In this document: piece after piece, positions 1 to 5,062 of the stretch
Position numbering within the stretch: the stretch's first letter is position 1
How the letters are laid out: each line of letters starts with the position of its first letter
Source of the DNA: Gemmatimonadaceae bacterium
GTDB taxonomy: Bacteria > Gemmatimonadota > Gemmatimonadetes > Gemmatimonadales > Gemmatimonadaceae
DNA: 5,062 bases
NCBI GenBank assembly: GCA_025357975.1
Contig: JANYKY010000246.1
Span: forward strand, 1-5,062
Reading direction: 5' to 3'
Translations under genes and position numbers: made by a program
Notes under the pieces: model-generated
The model's input: the letters and a program-made list of their open reading frames with translations, nothing else
What the model was told of the DNA's origin: nothing
Databases searched by the model: none

Positions 1-2
1 TT

Positions 3-410
3 TTGCTGCTCCCGGTTCTCAGCGACGTGACTGGAGAGACCAGATCGCCCGCACGGTCCATTACACGCTCGGTCTGGATTGCTGCGGCGGTCATTGCGGC
101 GATGTTGATTCTCGGAACGAGCACTGTTGTCGCCTTCATTCCGGCAAACGGCATCGACCTCATCGGGCCGATGCCGCAGGTTCTGCGCATCGGCTTCGCG
201 CCGTTCGGTATCGCGACGCAGCTGGTGACGCTCGCAATCGTGATGTCGCTTGGAATTCGTGTTGCACAGGCGAGCGTGAATTTCACGGGAATCACGCGCC
301 TGCCGATGGTTGCGGGCTGGGATCGCCTTCTTCCGGTGTGGTTCGCAAAGCTTCACGCGACTTATAGAACTCCAGTGAACGCGATAATCCTGGTGGGCGC
401 GACCTCGTGA
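3..410 (+). pseudogene. APC-family amino acid/polyamine permease, upstream fragment of a broken gene
   Basis: This is an inner-membrane transporter of the amino acid-polyamine-organocation (APC) superfamily. It enters from outside the window, so the true start is not visible. Visible family hallmarks are the GETRSPARSITRSV loop (residues 11-24, like the usual 'GE..nPaR.iPRav'), a membrane segment at about residues 25-47, another at about 66-90, and the cytoplasmic motif TRLPMVAGWDRLLPVWF followed by YRTPVNAIILVGA, where the next membrane helix begins. The frame then hits TGA at 408-410 in the middle of that helix. In intact relatives two or more further helices follow before the C-terminus. 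The last part of the protein is found immediately downstream in another frame (407-598), so this copy looks inactivated by an internal deletion. The substrate cannot be told from sequence. Family assignment is firm; pseudogene status is likely but depends on the base sequence being correct. Confidence 0.8.
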
Positions 411-598
411 TGACACTCGGGTACGTCGCCCTTTCTGTATTCCCCATCATCAAGGTGACGAGCGCCGCGTCGTTCGCGTTAAAGATCTCGTTGCTCATTA
501 TCGGGGCGAACGTTGTCGGAGCGCTGATCTTTCCCAACGCCAGGCGACAACGCGCGACTGGCAACGCCCGCTCTGGAAGTTTCGCCCGGATAGCGTAA
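407..598 (+). pseudogene. APC-family permease, C-terminal remnant in shifted frame
   Basis: This 60-odd-residue stretch reads MTLGYVALSVFPIIKV, then FALKISLLIIGANVVGALIF, then a short basic tail. It has the look of the last two helices and cytoplasmic end of the same type of permease whose upstream part ends at 410. It lies in frame 2, whereas the upstream part is in frame 3. The apparent GTG/ATG start (407 or 410) overlaps the upstream stop and has no Shine-Dalgarno sequence, so it is best read as the tail of the interrupted gene and not a separate small membrane protein. Relative to ordinary relatives about 70-80 residues are missing at the join (my estimate from memory of the family). A single deletion of length 1 modulo 3 would explain both the loss and the change of frame. 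If translated by coupling it would be a two-helix peptide of no predictable function. Confidence 0.7.
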
Positions 599-610
599 TC
601 TCCATGTGAG

Positions 611-1714
611 ATGAAACCCTCCGTGCCGCGAATAGACATCGACGATGATATTCGGCTGTCGTCTACCCTCCCCGCGAAGGTGTACTCCGATCCGGCGTAC
701 TTCACGCTGCAGCAGGAGCGTGTCTTTGCGCGAACCTGGCAATATGCGGCCGATGCCTCACGCGTGAAGGCGGCCGGTCACGTCCTGCCGTTTACGCTGC
801 TTGAAGGCTGCCTCGACGAACCCCTTGTCATCACCTCGGATGAGGACGCGAAGCTTCGGTGCCTGTCCAACGTGTGCACTCACCGAGGCGCTCTGGTGGT
901 CGAAGGCGAGGGTCACCTCAAGAGTCTGCGCTGCCGATACCACGGACGTCGTTTCGATCTCGATGGGTCATTTGTCTCGATGCCGGAATTCGACGATACC
1001 GCCAATTTCCCCTCCTCCGCCGATTGCCTTCCCAGTATCCCCCTGGAAAAGTGGGGCCCACTGCTCTTCACTTCGCTTTCTCCCGCGGTTGACTTTGCGG
1101 AATGGCTGGCCCCGATCGATGACCGCGTAGGCTGGATGCCACTGGAGGAATTCCGTCGCGATCCAAAGACATCCCGCGACTATCTCATCGGCGCGAACTG
1201 GGCACTCTACTGCGATAACTATCTCGAGGAGTTTCACATCCCTTACGTGCACCAGGGATTGTCGGAAAAACTCGATTACAACGCGTACTACACAGAGAAG
1301 TTCCCGCTCGGCTCACTGCAGATGGGTATCGCGCGACCGGGCGAGCCGGTTTTCGATCTCCCGCCCGAGCATCCTGATTACGGGAAACGTGTTGCAGCCT
1401 TTTATTTCTGGCTGTTCCCGAACCTGATGCTGAATTTTTATCCGTGGGGCTTGTCGGTGAACATTGTCAGCCCTCTCGGTGCATCCCGAACCCGTGTATC
1501 GTTCGTATCATATGTATGGAATGAGTCACTGCGCGGGCAGGGAGCCGGAGCCGATCTTCACAAGGTAGAGATGGAAGACGAGGAAATCGTCGAATCCGTT
1601 CAGCGCGGCGTGAGCTCCCGCCTCTATGACCGGGGCCGCTTTTCGGCCAGACGTGAGGTCGGCACCCACCACTTCCACAACATGCTCGCGCACTACATGA
1701 ATGAGGAACGATGA
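611..1714 (+). CDS. Rieske non-heme iron oxygenase, alpha (catalytic) subunit
   Basis: A 367-residue cytosolic oxygenase alpha subunit, complete in length. The N-terminal Rieske domain holds the [2Fe-2S] motif C89-T-H91, then 16 residues, then C108-x2-H111. The C-terminal catalytic domain has the mononuclear iron site: N203-Y-L-E206-x2-H209-x4-H214, with D323 (in MEDEEIVESVQRG) as the probable third iron ligand. The residue that bridges Rieske centre and iron across subunits is usually Asp; here it is Glu206, as in carnitine monooxygenase CntA. Length and spacing also match CntA closely, so an N-methylated or quaternary amine substrate is a reasonable guess, but annotation as 'aromatic ring-hydroxylating dioxygenase' is what most pipelines would give. 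No reductase, ferredoxin or beta subunit is adjacent, so electrons must come from a partner encoded elsewhere. The ATG at 611 is preceded by GTGAG and lies 12 nt after the permease remnant. It overlaps msrA by 4 nt, implying translational coupling. Confidence 0.9.
   Translation: MKPSVPRIDIDDDIRLSSTLPAKVYSDPAYFTLQQERVFARTWQYAADASRVKAAGHVLPFTLLEGCLDEPLVITSDEDAKLRCLSNVCTHRGALVVEGEGHLKSLRCRYHGRRFDLDGSFVSMPEFDDTANFPSSADCLPSIPLEKWGPLLFTSLSPAVDFAEWLAPIDDRVGWMPLEEFRRDPKTSRDYLIGANWALYCDNYLEEFHIPYVHQGLSEKLDYNAYYTEKFPLGSLQMGIARPGEPVFDLPPEHPDYGKRVAAFYFWLFPNLMLNFYPWGLSVNIVSPLGASRTRVSFVSYVWNESLRGQGAGADLHKVEMEDEEIVESVQRGVSSRLYDRGRFSARREVGTHHFHNMLAHYMNEER
1703..1707 (+). promoter_or_regulatory. Ribosome binding site for msrA (GAGGA)
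   Basis: GAGGA sits inside the last codons of the Rieske gene, 3 nt before the msrA ATG at 1711. Together with the ATGA stop/start overlap it fixes the msrA start and points to coupled translation. Confidence 0.6.
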
Positions 1715-2220
1715 CACAATCAAATGGAACTACACCGGCTGCGACGAATGAGGGAAAGGCGACGTTCGGCGCAGGATGCTTCTGGGGAGTCGAAGCCGCA
1801 TACAGGCAGATTCCCGGCGTGCTCTCGACGTCGGTTGGATATCTCGGCGGAATGATGAAGAATCCAACCTATCGCGACGTGTGCAGTGGCCGAACTGGTC
1901 ATGCGGAAGTCGTGCAGGTGACTTACGATCCGGCACGCGTGACATACGATGATCTTCTTACCGTATTCTGGGAAAATCATGATCCGACAACTTTGAATCG
2001 GCAGGGGCCTGACGTCGGCCCGCAGTATCGCTCGGCGATTTTTTATCACGACGAAGCGCAGAAAGAAACCGCGCTCGCATCAAAAGACGAACGCGAGAAG
2101 GCGGGGCACTTTCGGAAACCGATCGTCACCGAGATAACTCCCGCCACGGATTACTACGAGGCTGAGGATTATCATCAGCAGTACCTGGAAAAGCGCGGAC
2201 TCTCGAGCTGTCACATTTGA
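1711..2220 (+). CDS. msrA: Peptide methionine (S)-S-oxide reductase MsrA
   Basis: Reduces the S-epimer of methionine sulfoxide, free or in proteins, back to methionine; a cytosolic repair enzyme recycled by thioredoxin. The 169-residue protein is full length for a single-domain MsrA. It shows the GCFWGVE active-site motif with nucleophilic Cys23, the VCSGRTGHAEVVQVTYDP block with catalytic Glu66, and DVGPQYRS (101-108) with the Tyr106 substrate contact. The C-terminal EDYHQQYLEKRGLSSCHI segment contains Cys167, the likely resolving cysteine. There is no signal peptide; the first 15 residues are a variable polar extension. It overlaps the Rieske gene by 4 nt at the start and shares the A of its TGA stop with the amidase ATG at 2220, so it is the middle gene of a tightly coupled set. 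No MsrB domain is fused and none is present nearby. Confidence 0.96.
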   Translation: MTQSNGTTPAATNEGKATFGAGCFWGVEAAYRQIPGVLSTSVGYLGGMMKNPTYRDVCSGRTGHAEVVQVTYDPARVTYDDLLTVFWENHDPTTLNRQGPDVGPQYRSAIFYHDEAQKETALASKDEREKAGHFRKPIVTEITPATDYYEAEDYHQQYLEKRGLSSCHI

Positions 2221-3893
2221 TGCGCCGCCGCGATTTTCTTCGGACCAGCGCGCTCGGTAGCGCCGCGGCGCTAGGAATTGCCGCGCCTGCTGAAGGCGGC
2301 GTCGTTGCTTCGCACGAGGCAGACGAGTCGGACAAATCGGCGACCGTCGCCGGCGGTTTCGAGCTCGAGGAAACGACGATCGTGGATTTGCAGCGGGACA
2401 TGGTGACTGGCAAGCGCACTTCCCGATCGATCACGAAACTCTACCTGGACCGCATTGCGGCGAACGATCGCCGAGGGCCGACGCTGCGCAGCGTAATCGA
2501 AATAAATCCCGACGCGTTGTCCATCGCGTCGGCTCTCGACAAAGAGAGAAAACAGAAAGGCTCGCGCGGTCCGATGCATGGAATTCCCGTGTTGATCAAG
2601 GACAACATCGATACGTTCGACAGGATGACGACGACTGCTGGGTCGTACGCGCTCGAGGGCTCCATTCCACTGCGCGATTCGCACGTTGCTGAACGACTGC
2701 GGGCAGCGGGTGCCGTCATTCTCGGAAAGACGAACCTGAGCGAATGGGCGAATTTCAGGTCGACGCATGCATCGAGTGGATGGAGCGGTCGCGGCGGTCA
2801 AGCTCGGAATCCGTACGCGCTCGATCGTAATCCGTGCGGATCCAGCTCTGGGTCGGGCGCAGCGACATCGGCGAATTTCGCTGCCGTCGCCGTCGGTACA
2901 GAAACCGATGGATCGATCGTGTGTCCGTCGTCAGCCAACGGGCTCGTCGGAATCAAGCCAACGATCGGACTCGTGAGCAGGGCCGGAATTATTCCGATCT
3001 CCCACAATCAGGACACGGCGGGGCCAATGGCTCGCAACGTGAGCGATGCGGCGATCCTGCTGACTGCGCTCGCGGGCGCTGATCCAAGAGATGCCGCAAC
3101 CGCTGAGAGCAACGGCCGGTCCGTGCCGGACTACACGAAATTTCTGGACGTCAACGGATTGAAGGGCGCACGAATTGGTGTTGCGCGGGCGAAGTTCTTC
3201 GGCTTCAACGATGAAGTAGACAACCTCATGCGTGCGGCGATCGATTCGATGAGGGCGCGCGGCGCAATCATCGTTGATCCCGCAGACATTACGACGGTCG
3301 GGCAGTTCGACGACAGCGAACAGGAGGTTCTGCTATATGATTTCAAGGCGGACCTCAATGCTTATCTGGCGTCGCTCGGCCCCACGGCAACCGTCAAGTC
3401 GATGGCCGATATCATTGCGTTCAACGAGCGCAACAAGTCGAAGGAGATGCCGTATTTCTCGCAGGAGTTGATGATACAATCGGAGGCCAAGGGCCCGCTT
3501 TCTGAAAAGGCGTACATCGATGCACTTGCAAAGAATCATCGCCTGGCACGGACCGAGGGCATTGACGCAGTGATGGACAAGAACAAGCTCGACGCGCTGA
3601 TCGCGCCCACCGGTGGCCCAGCCTGGCTCACCGACGTGATCAACGGAGATCACTTCACCGGCGGTTACTCGAGCCCGTCGGCTGTCGCAGGCTATCCACA
3701 CATAACCGTTCCCGCCGGATTTGCGTACGGGCTGCCAGTTGGCATGTCCATCTTTGGACGCGCATGGAGCGAGCCGAAGCTGATCAGCATCGCGTATTCG
3801 TTCGAGCAAGCAACGAAGCATCGCAAAGCACCGCGGTTTCTTCCTACGATTGGCCTCGACGGAGCGCCCCGCGACCGCAGCGCTGCTCATTAG
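2220..3893 (+). CDS. Tat-exported amidase-signature family hydrolase (peptide-amidase-like)
   Basis: A 557-residue Ser-cisSer-Lys amidase that hydrolyses an amide bond, probably outside the cytoplasm. The N-terminus MRRRDFLRTS carries a twin-arginine motif (R3-R4-D-F-L), then an alanine-rich hydrophobic stretch (11-22) and a possible APA cleavage site ending at residue 24. The catalytic triad is readable: Lys127 in GIPVLIKDNID, Ser208 in CGSSSGSGAA (cis-Ser) and nucleophile Ser232 in GTETDGSIVCP. The 24-residue gap between the two serines is that of FAAH and of Stenotrophomonas peptide amidase, and the GTETDGSIVCP wording resembles the latter. It is not GatA: exported, longer, and no gatB or gatC nearby. 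The C-terminus (FGRAWSEPKLISIAYSFEQATKHRKAPRFLPT) is the normal family ending, so the gene is complete. I chose ATG 2220, which overlaps the msrA stop as TGATG; a TTG at 2217 is the only close alternative. No clear Shine-Dalgarno is seen, consistent with coupling. Substrate unknown. Confidence 0.93.
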   Translation: MRRRDFLRTSALGSAAALGIAAPAEGGVVASHEADESDKSATVAGGFELEETTIVDLQRDMVTGKRTSRSITKLYLDRIAANDRRGPTLRSVIEINPDALSIASALDKERKQKGSRGPMHGIPVLIKDNIDTFDRMTTTAGSYALEGSIPLRDSHVAERLRAAGAVILGKTNLSEWANFRSTHASSGWSGRGGQARNPYALDRNPCGSSSGSGAATSANFAAVAVGTETDGSIVCPSSANGLVGIKPTIGLVSRAGIIPISHNQDTAGPMARNVSDAAILLTALAGADPRDAATAESNGRSVPDYTKFLDVNGLKGARIGVARAKFFGFNDEVDNLMRAAIDSMRARGAIIVDPADITTVGQFDDSEQEVLLYDFKADLNAYLASLGPTATVKSMADIIAFNERNKSKEMPYFSQELMIQSEAKGPLSEKAYIDALAKNHRLARTEGIDAVMDKNKLDALIAPTGGPAWLTDVINGDHFTGGYSSPSAVAGYPHITVPAGFAYGLPVGMSIFGRAWSEPKLISIAYSFEQATKHRKAPRFLPTIGLDGAPRDRSAAH

Positions 3894-4232
3894 ATGGAGA
3901 TCAGCTCAATCGGCGCCGGGCGTCCGAGCTCCTATCCGGGTTGCGATCGATCGTTAGCGACACGTCATGAAGATGTCGTGGCGTTCATGGAACGCCTCGA
4001 TACGGAATCCATCGAACTTTTCCAAATGCTGACAGACGAAGATCTTCGGAAAAGGTGCGTGACACCGGCGGGGATTCACATCACTATATGGAAGTGGCTA
4101 CGCGCAATGGTCAAGCACGAGGCGCATCACCGCGGACAAATTTTTCAAATGCTCGCGATGATCGGCGTCAACACTCATCCCCTGTACGGACTTACATCAG
4201 AAGAAGTTCAGGCTCGGTCGCTACCGCAGTAA
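3894..4232 (+). CDS. DinB-family (DinB/YfiT-like) protein, N-terminally truncated
   Basis: The 112-residue product matches the C-terminal two thirds of DinB-like four-helix-bundle metalloproteins. These are widespread small proteins, some acting as thiol transferases, most without a known substrate. The diagnostic end is present: WKWLRAMVKHEAHHRGQIFQML (residues 67-88), with the HxxxH metal pair His75 and His79, followed by GVNTHPLYGLTSEEV. Relatives are usually about 150-180 residues and supply a third metal histidine from an N-terminal helix; that part is absent here, so metal binding is doubtful. The ATG follows the amidase TAG with no gap and in the same frame, and there is no Shine-Dalgarno sequence. 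The natural 5' end therefore seems to have been removed at the junction with the amidase gene. It is either a non-functional remnant or a shortened protein made by coupled reinitiation. Family assignment is strong, truncation is inferred from family length. Confidence 0.75.
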   Translation: MEISSIGAGRPSSYPGCDRSLATRHEDVVAFMERLDTESIELFQMLTDEDLRKRCVTPAGIHITIWKWLRAMVKHEAHHRGQIFQMLAMIGVNTHPLYGLTSEEVQARSLPQ

Positions 4233-4244
4233 TTACGTCTGCCC

Positions 4245-4250
4245 GGAGAG
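4245..4250 (+). promoter_or_regulatory. Ribosome binding site for the cytochrome gene (GGAGAG)
   Basis: GGAGAG lies 3 nt before the ATG at 4254, within the 21-nt gap after the DinB fragment. It supports this start and independent initiation of the cytochrome gene. Confidence 0.6.
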
Positions 4251-4253
4251 TGC

Positions 4254-4838
4254 ATGAGATCAGGTCTATCAGTCTTTGTAGTTGCATCAATCGTTGCGGC
4301 CGGATGCACCCGGACGTCGGTTTCGTCGCCGCCCGCGCCAGTTCAGGGAACCGCGGTTGTTGCTCCGTCGGTAACTCCTGGCACAACAACAGCCCAAGGG
4401 GGAATGACACCTGAACAGATCGCCGCCCGTAACGACTCGCTCGTGAAAGATCGAACAATGCACGTTAACGAGGTTCTCGCGAAAATCGCCGGCAAGGAGC
4501 AGATGCCTGCCGAGCAGGTCTACAAGAATATTCAGATCTTCAAGGGCGTGCCGGCTGGCCGAGTGATGGCGATCATGAATCGGGGAATCAGCAATTCACT
4601 GGGTGTAAGCTGCTCGCACTGTCATGTGATTGGTGAATACGACCGCGAGGACAAGCCCACCAAGCAGGTCGCGCGGGACATGTTTGGGATGGTAAACACC
4701 ATCAACGGCACTCTTCTCAAGAACATCAAGAACCTCAAGAGCCCTGATGCCGGGGTTAACTGCAGCACCTGTCACAACGGCCGGGCGCGTCCCGGCTCGG
4801 GGAGCCAGTCGATGCCGCAGAGGGTTGGGACACAGTAG
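4254..4838 (+). CDS. Di-heme c-type cytochrome lipoprotein, related to photosynthetic reaction-centre cytochrome subunits
   Basis: A 194-residue exported electron carrier. Residues 1-17 form a lipoprotein-type signal peptide ending VAAGC, with Cys18 the likely lipidation site; Ala at -3 is less usual than Leu. A Pro/Thr/Ser/Ala-rich linker (about 20-50) tethers the domain. Two CxxCH heme c sites follow: C120-S-H-C123-H124 and C170-S-T-C173-H174. The preceding helical segment EQVYKNIQIFKGVPAGRVMAIMNRG resembles the heme-binding repeat of PufC-type cytochromes (CytoC_RC family) and of the two-heme 'c-type cytochrome' common in Acidobacteria and Gemmatimonadota. Met105 or Met108, upstream of the first site, and Met143 or Met146, upstream of the second, are candidate axial ligands by analogy with PufC. 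No reaction-centre gene is present, so a role in photosynthesis is not implied. It closes the gene run and is followed by a terminator. The redox partner is unknown, and there is no visible functional link to the amidase or oxygenase upstream. Confidence 0.88.
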   Translation: MRSGLSVFVVASIVAAGCTRTSVSSPPAPVQGTAVVAPSVTPGTTTAQGGMTPEQIAARNDSLVKDRTMHVNEVLAKIAGKEQMPAEQVYKNIQIFKGVPAGRVMAIMNRGISNSLGVSCSHCHVIGEYDREDKPTKQVARDMFGMVNTINGTLLKNIKNLKSPDAGVNCSTCHNGRARPGSGSQSMPQRVGTQ

Positions 4839-4856
4839 ATCTCCCCTCCGTTCAAC

Positions 4857-4891
4857 AAAGGGTCATTTCCAGATGGAGATGGGCCTTTTTT
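4857..4891 (+). terminator. Rho-independent terminator after the cytochrome gene
   Basis: AAAGG (4857-4861) pairs with CCTTT (4884-4888); after one G-G mismatch TCAT (4863-4866) pairs with ATGG (4879-4882) and TTCC (4867-4870) with GGAG (4875-4878), each with one G-T pair, around an AGAT loop. The hairpin is followed by or merges with six T (4886-4891). Position 18 nt after the cytochrome stop fits the end of the transcript. Confidence 0.8.
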
Positions 4892-4944
4892 GTCATCGGG
4901 CTGTCAGGTATGTGAATCTAGATTTGGCTTCGTTCAATCAGACG

Positions 4945-4960
4945 CACGTTCAGGAACGTG
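4945..4960. repeat. Perfect short inverted repeat CACGTT-CAGG-AACGTG upstream of the next gene
   Basis: Two perfect 6-base arms with a 4-base spacer lie in the 125-nt intergenic region, about 57 nt before the next ATG. It could be an operator for a dimeric regulator or a small hairpin in the 5' leader. No T-run follows, so it is not a terminator. No convincing -35/-10 pair could be placed around it. The function is unassigned. Confidence 0.4.
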
Positions 4961-5003
4961 ACCGCACGGCGGCGGATCACAGTTCACTATCCCCTCAACC
5001 GCC

Positions 5004-5008
5004 GGGAG
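5004..5008 (+). promoter_or_regulatory. Ribosome binding site for the gene at 5017 (GGGAG)
   Basis: GGGAG followed by AA lies 8 nt before the ATG at 5017, the normal spacing. It is the main evidence that a real gene begins here. Confidence 0.6.
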
Positions 5009-5016
5009 AATTATCG

Positions 5017-5062
5017 ATGACATCAAGAATTCGCGCGATGTTCGGCAGCAGCCTGATGGCAG
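5017..5062 (+). CDS. Start of an unidentified gene, cut by the window end
   Basis: Only 15 codons are visible (MTSRIRAMFGSSLMA). A good ribosome binding site precedes the ATG and the previous transcript is terminated upstream, so this probably opens a new transcription unit. Two arginines followed by a small and hydrophobic run would suit the beginning of a signal peptide or membrane anchor. The family cannot be named from so little sequence. A later in-frame ATG at 5038 is possible but lacks its own ribosome binding site. Confidence 0.5.
   Translation, partial: MTSRIRAMFGSSLMA

Noticed and set aside
400..412. Programmed frameshift joining the two permease pieces
   Set aside because: There is no slippery heptamer, and joining the frames would still leave the protein without the block of helices expected between them.
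292..742. Two open frames on the - strand over the permease remnant and Rieske start
   Set aside because: They overlap sequence that makes family-specific protein on the + strand and show no motifs or ribosome binding site.
2271..2801. Open frame of 176 residues on the - strand
   Set aside because: Antisense to the amidase N-terminal half including the catalytic Lys region; no recognisable motif and arginine-rich shadow composition.
3333..3890. Long open frame of 185 residues on the - strand
   Set aside because: It lies wholly antisense to the C-terminal part of the amidase, whose protein sequence is clearly conserved. The product has Arg/Cys/His-rich, non-globular composition typical of a shadow frame.
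2220..3893. GatA subunit of the tRNA amidotransferase
   Set aside because: It shares the amidase signature, but the Tat signal, larger size, and lack of gatB/gatC neighbours argue for an exported, stand-alone amidase.
3888..3896. TAG at the amidase end as a recoded (pyrrolysine-type) codon giving an amidase-DinB fusion
   Set aside because: The amidase already has its usual C-terminus before the TAG, the other visible stops do not suggest recoding, and the downstream domain is incomplete. Truncation is simpler.
4839..4880. Alternative hairpin ATCTCC (4839-4844) with GGAGAT (4875-4880), suggesting an attenuator
   Set aside because: Only six pairs with a 30-base loop, competing with the much better terminator hairpin; it lies after the last gene of the run, where attenuation would have no target.
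4896..4924. Possible promoter with TAGATT (4919-4924) as -10
   Set aside because: No reasonable -35 element lies 16-18 nt upstream, so it cannot be supported.

Overview
The window comes from a bacterial chromosome with fairly GC-rich, tightly packed genes, all on the + strand. Several details suggest an environmental bacterium of the Gemmatimonadota/Acidobacteriota type: a two-heme lipoprotein cytochrome related to reaction-centre cytochromes, a Tat-exported amidase, a quaternary-amine-type Rieske oxygenase and an APC permease. This assignment rests on protein style only. There is no rRNA or marker gene to confirm it. I see no tRNA, rRNA, CRISPR array, insertion sequence or phage gene.

Layout. 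Bases 3-598 hold the end of an amino acid/polyamine (APC) permease that is broken. Its upstream part stops at 410. The extreme C-terminus resumes in another frame at about 407, and roughly 70-80 residues expected between the two are absent. Next comes an intact Rieske non-heme iron oxygenase alpha subunit (611-1714), then msrA, peptide methionine sulfoxide reductase A (1711-2220, 4-nt ATGA overlap). A Tat-exported amidase-signature enzyme follows (2220-3893, sharing one base with the msrA stop). A DinB-family fragment lacking its N-terminal part (3894-4232) starts on the base after the amidase stop and in the same frame. A di-heme c-type cytochrome lipoprotein (4254-4838) ends the run. A good intrinsic terminator follows at 4857-4891. 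After a short intergenic region with a perfect small inverted repeat, a new gene begins at 5017 and runs off the window.

The spacings (12 nt, two overlaps, 0 nt, 21 nt) fit one transcript from the permease remnant to the terminator. The gene products do not form a recognisable pathway. An amine transporter next to a quaternary-amine-type Rieske oxygenase is a plausible catabolic pair, but the transporter is no longer intact. MsrA is cytosolic repair, while the amidase and cytochrome act outside the cytoplasmic membrane.

The most notable feature is that two of the six complete-or-remnant loci have lost a block of coding sequence exactly at a gene junction or inside a gene, while the genes between them look intact. 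This could be real erosion or an assembly problem. I found no convincing undescribed system here.
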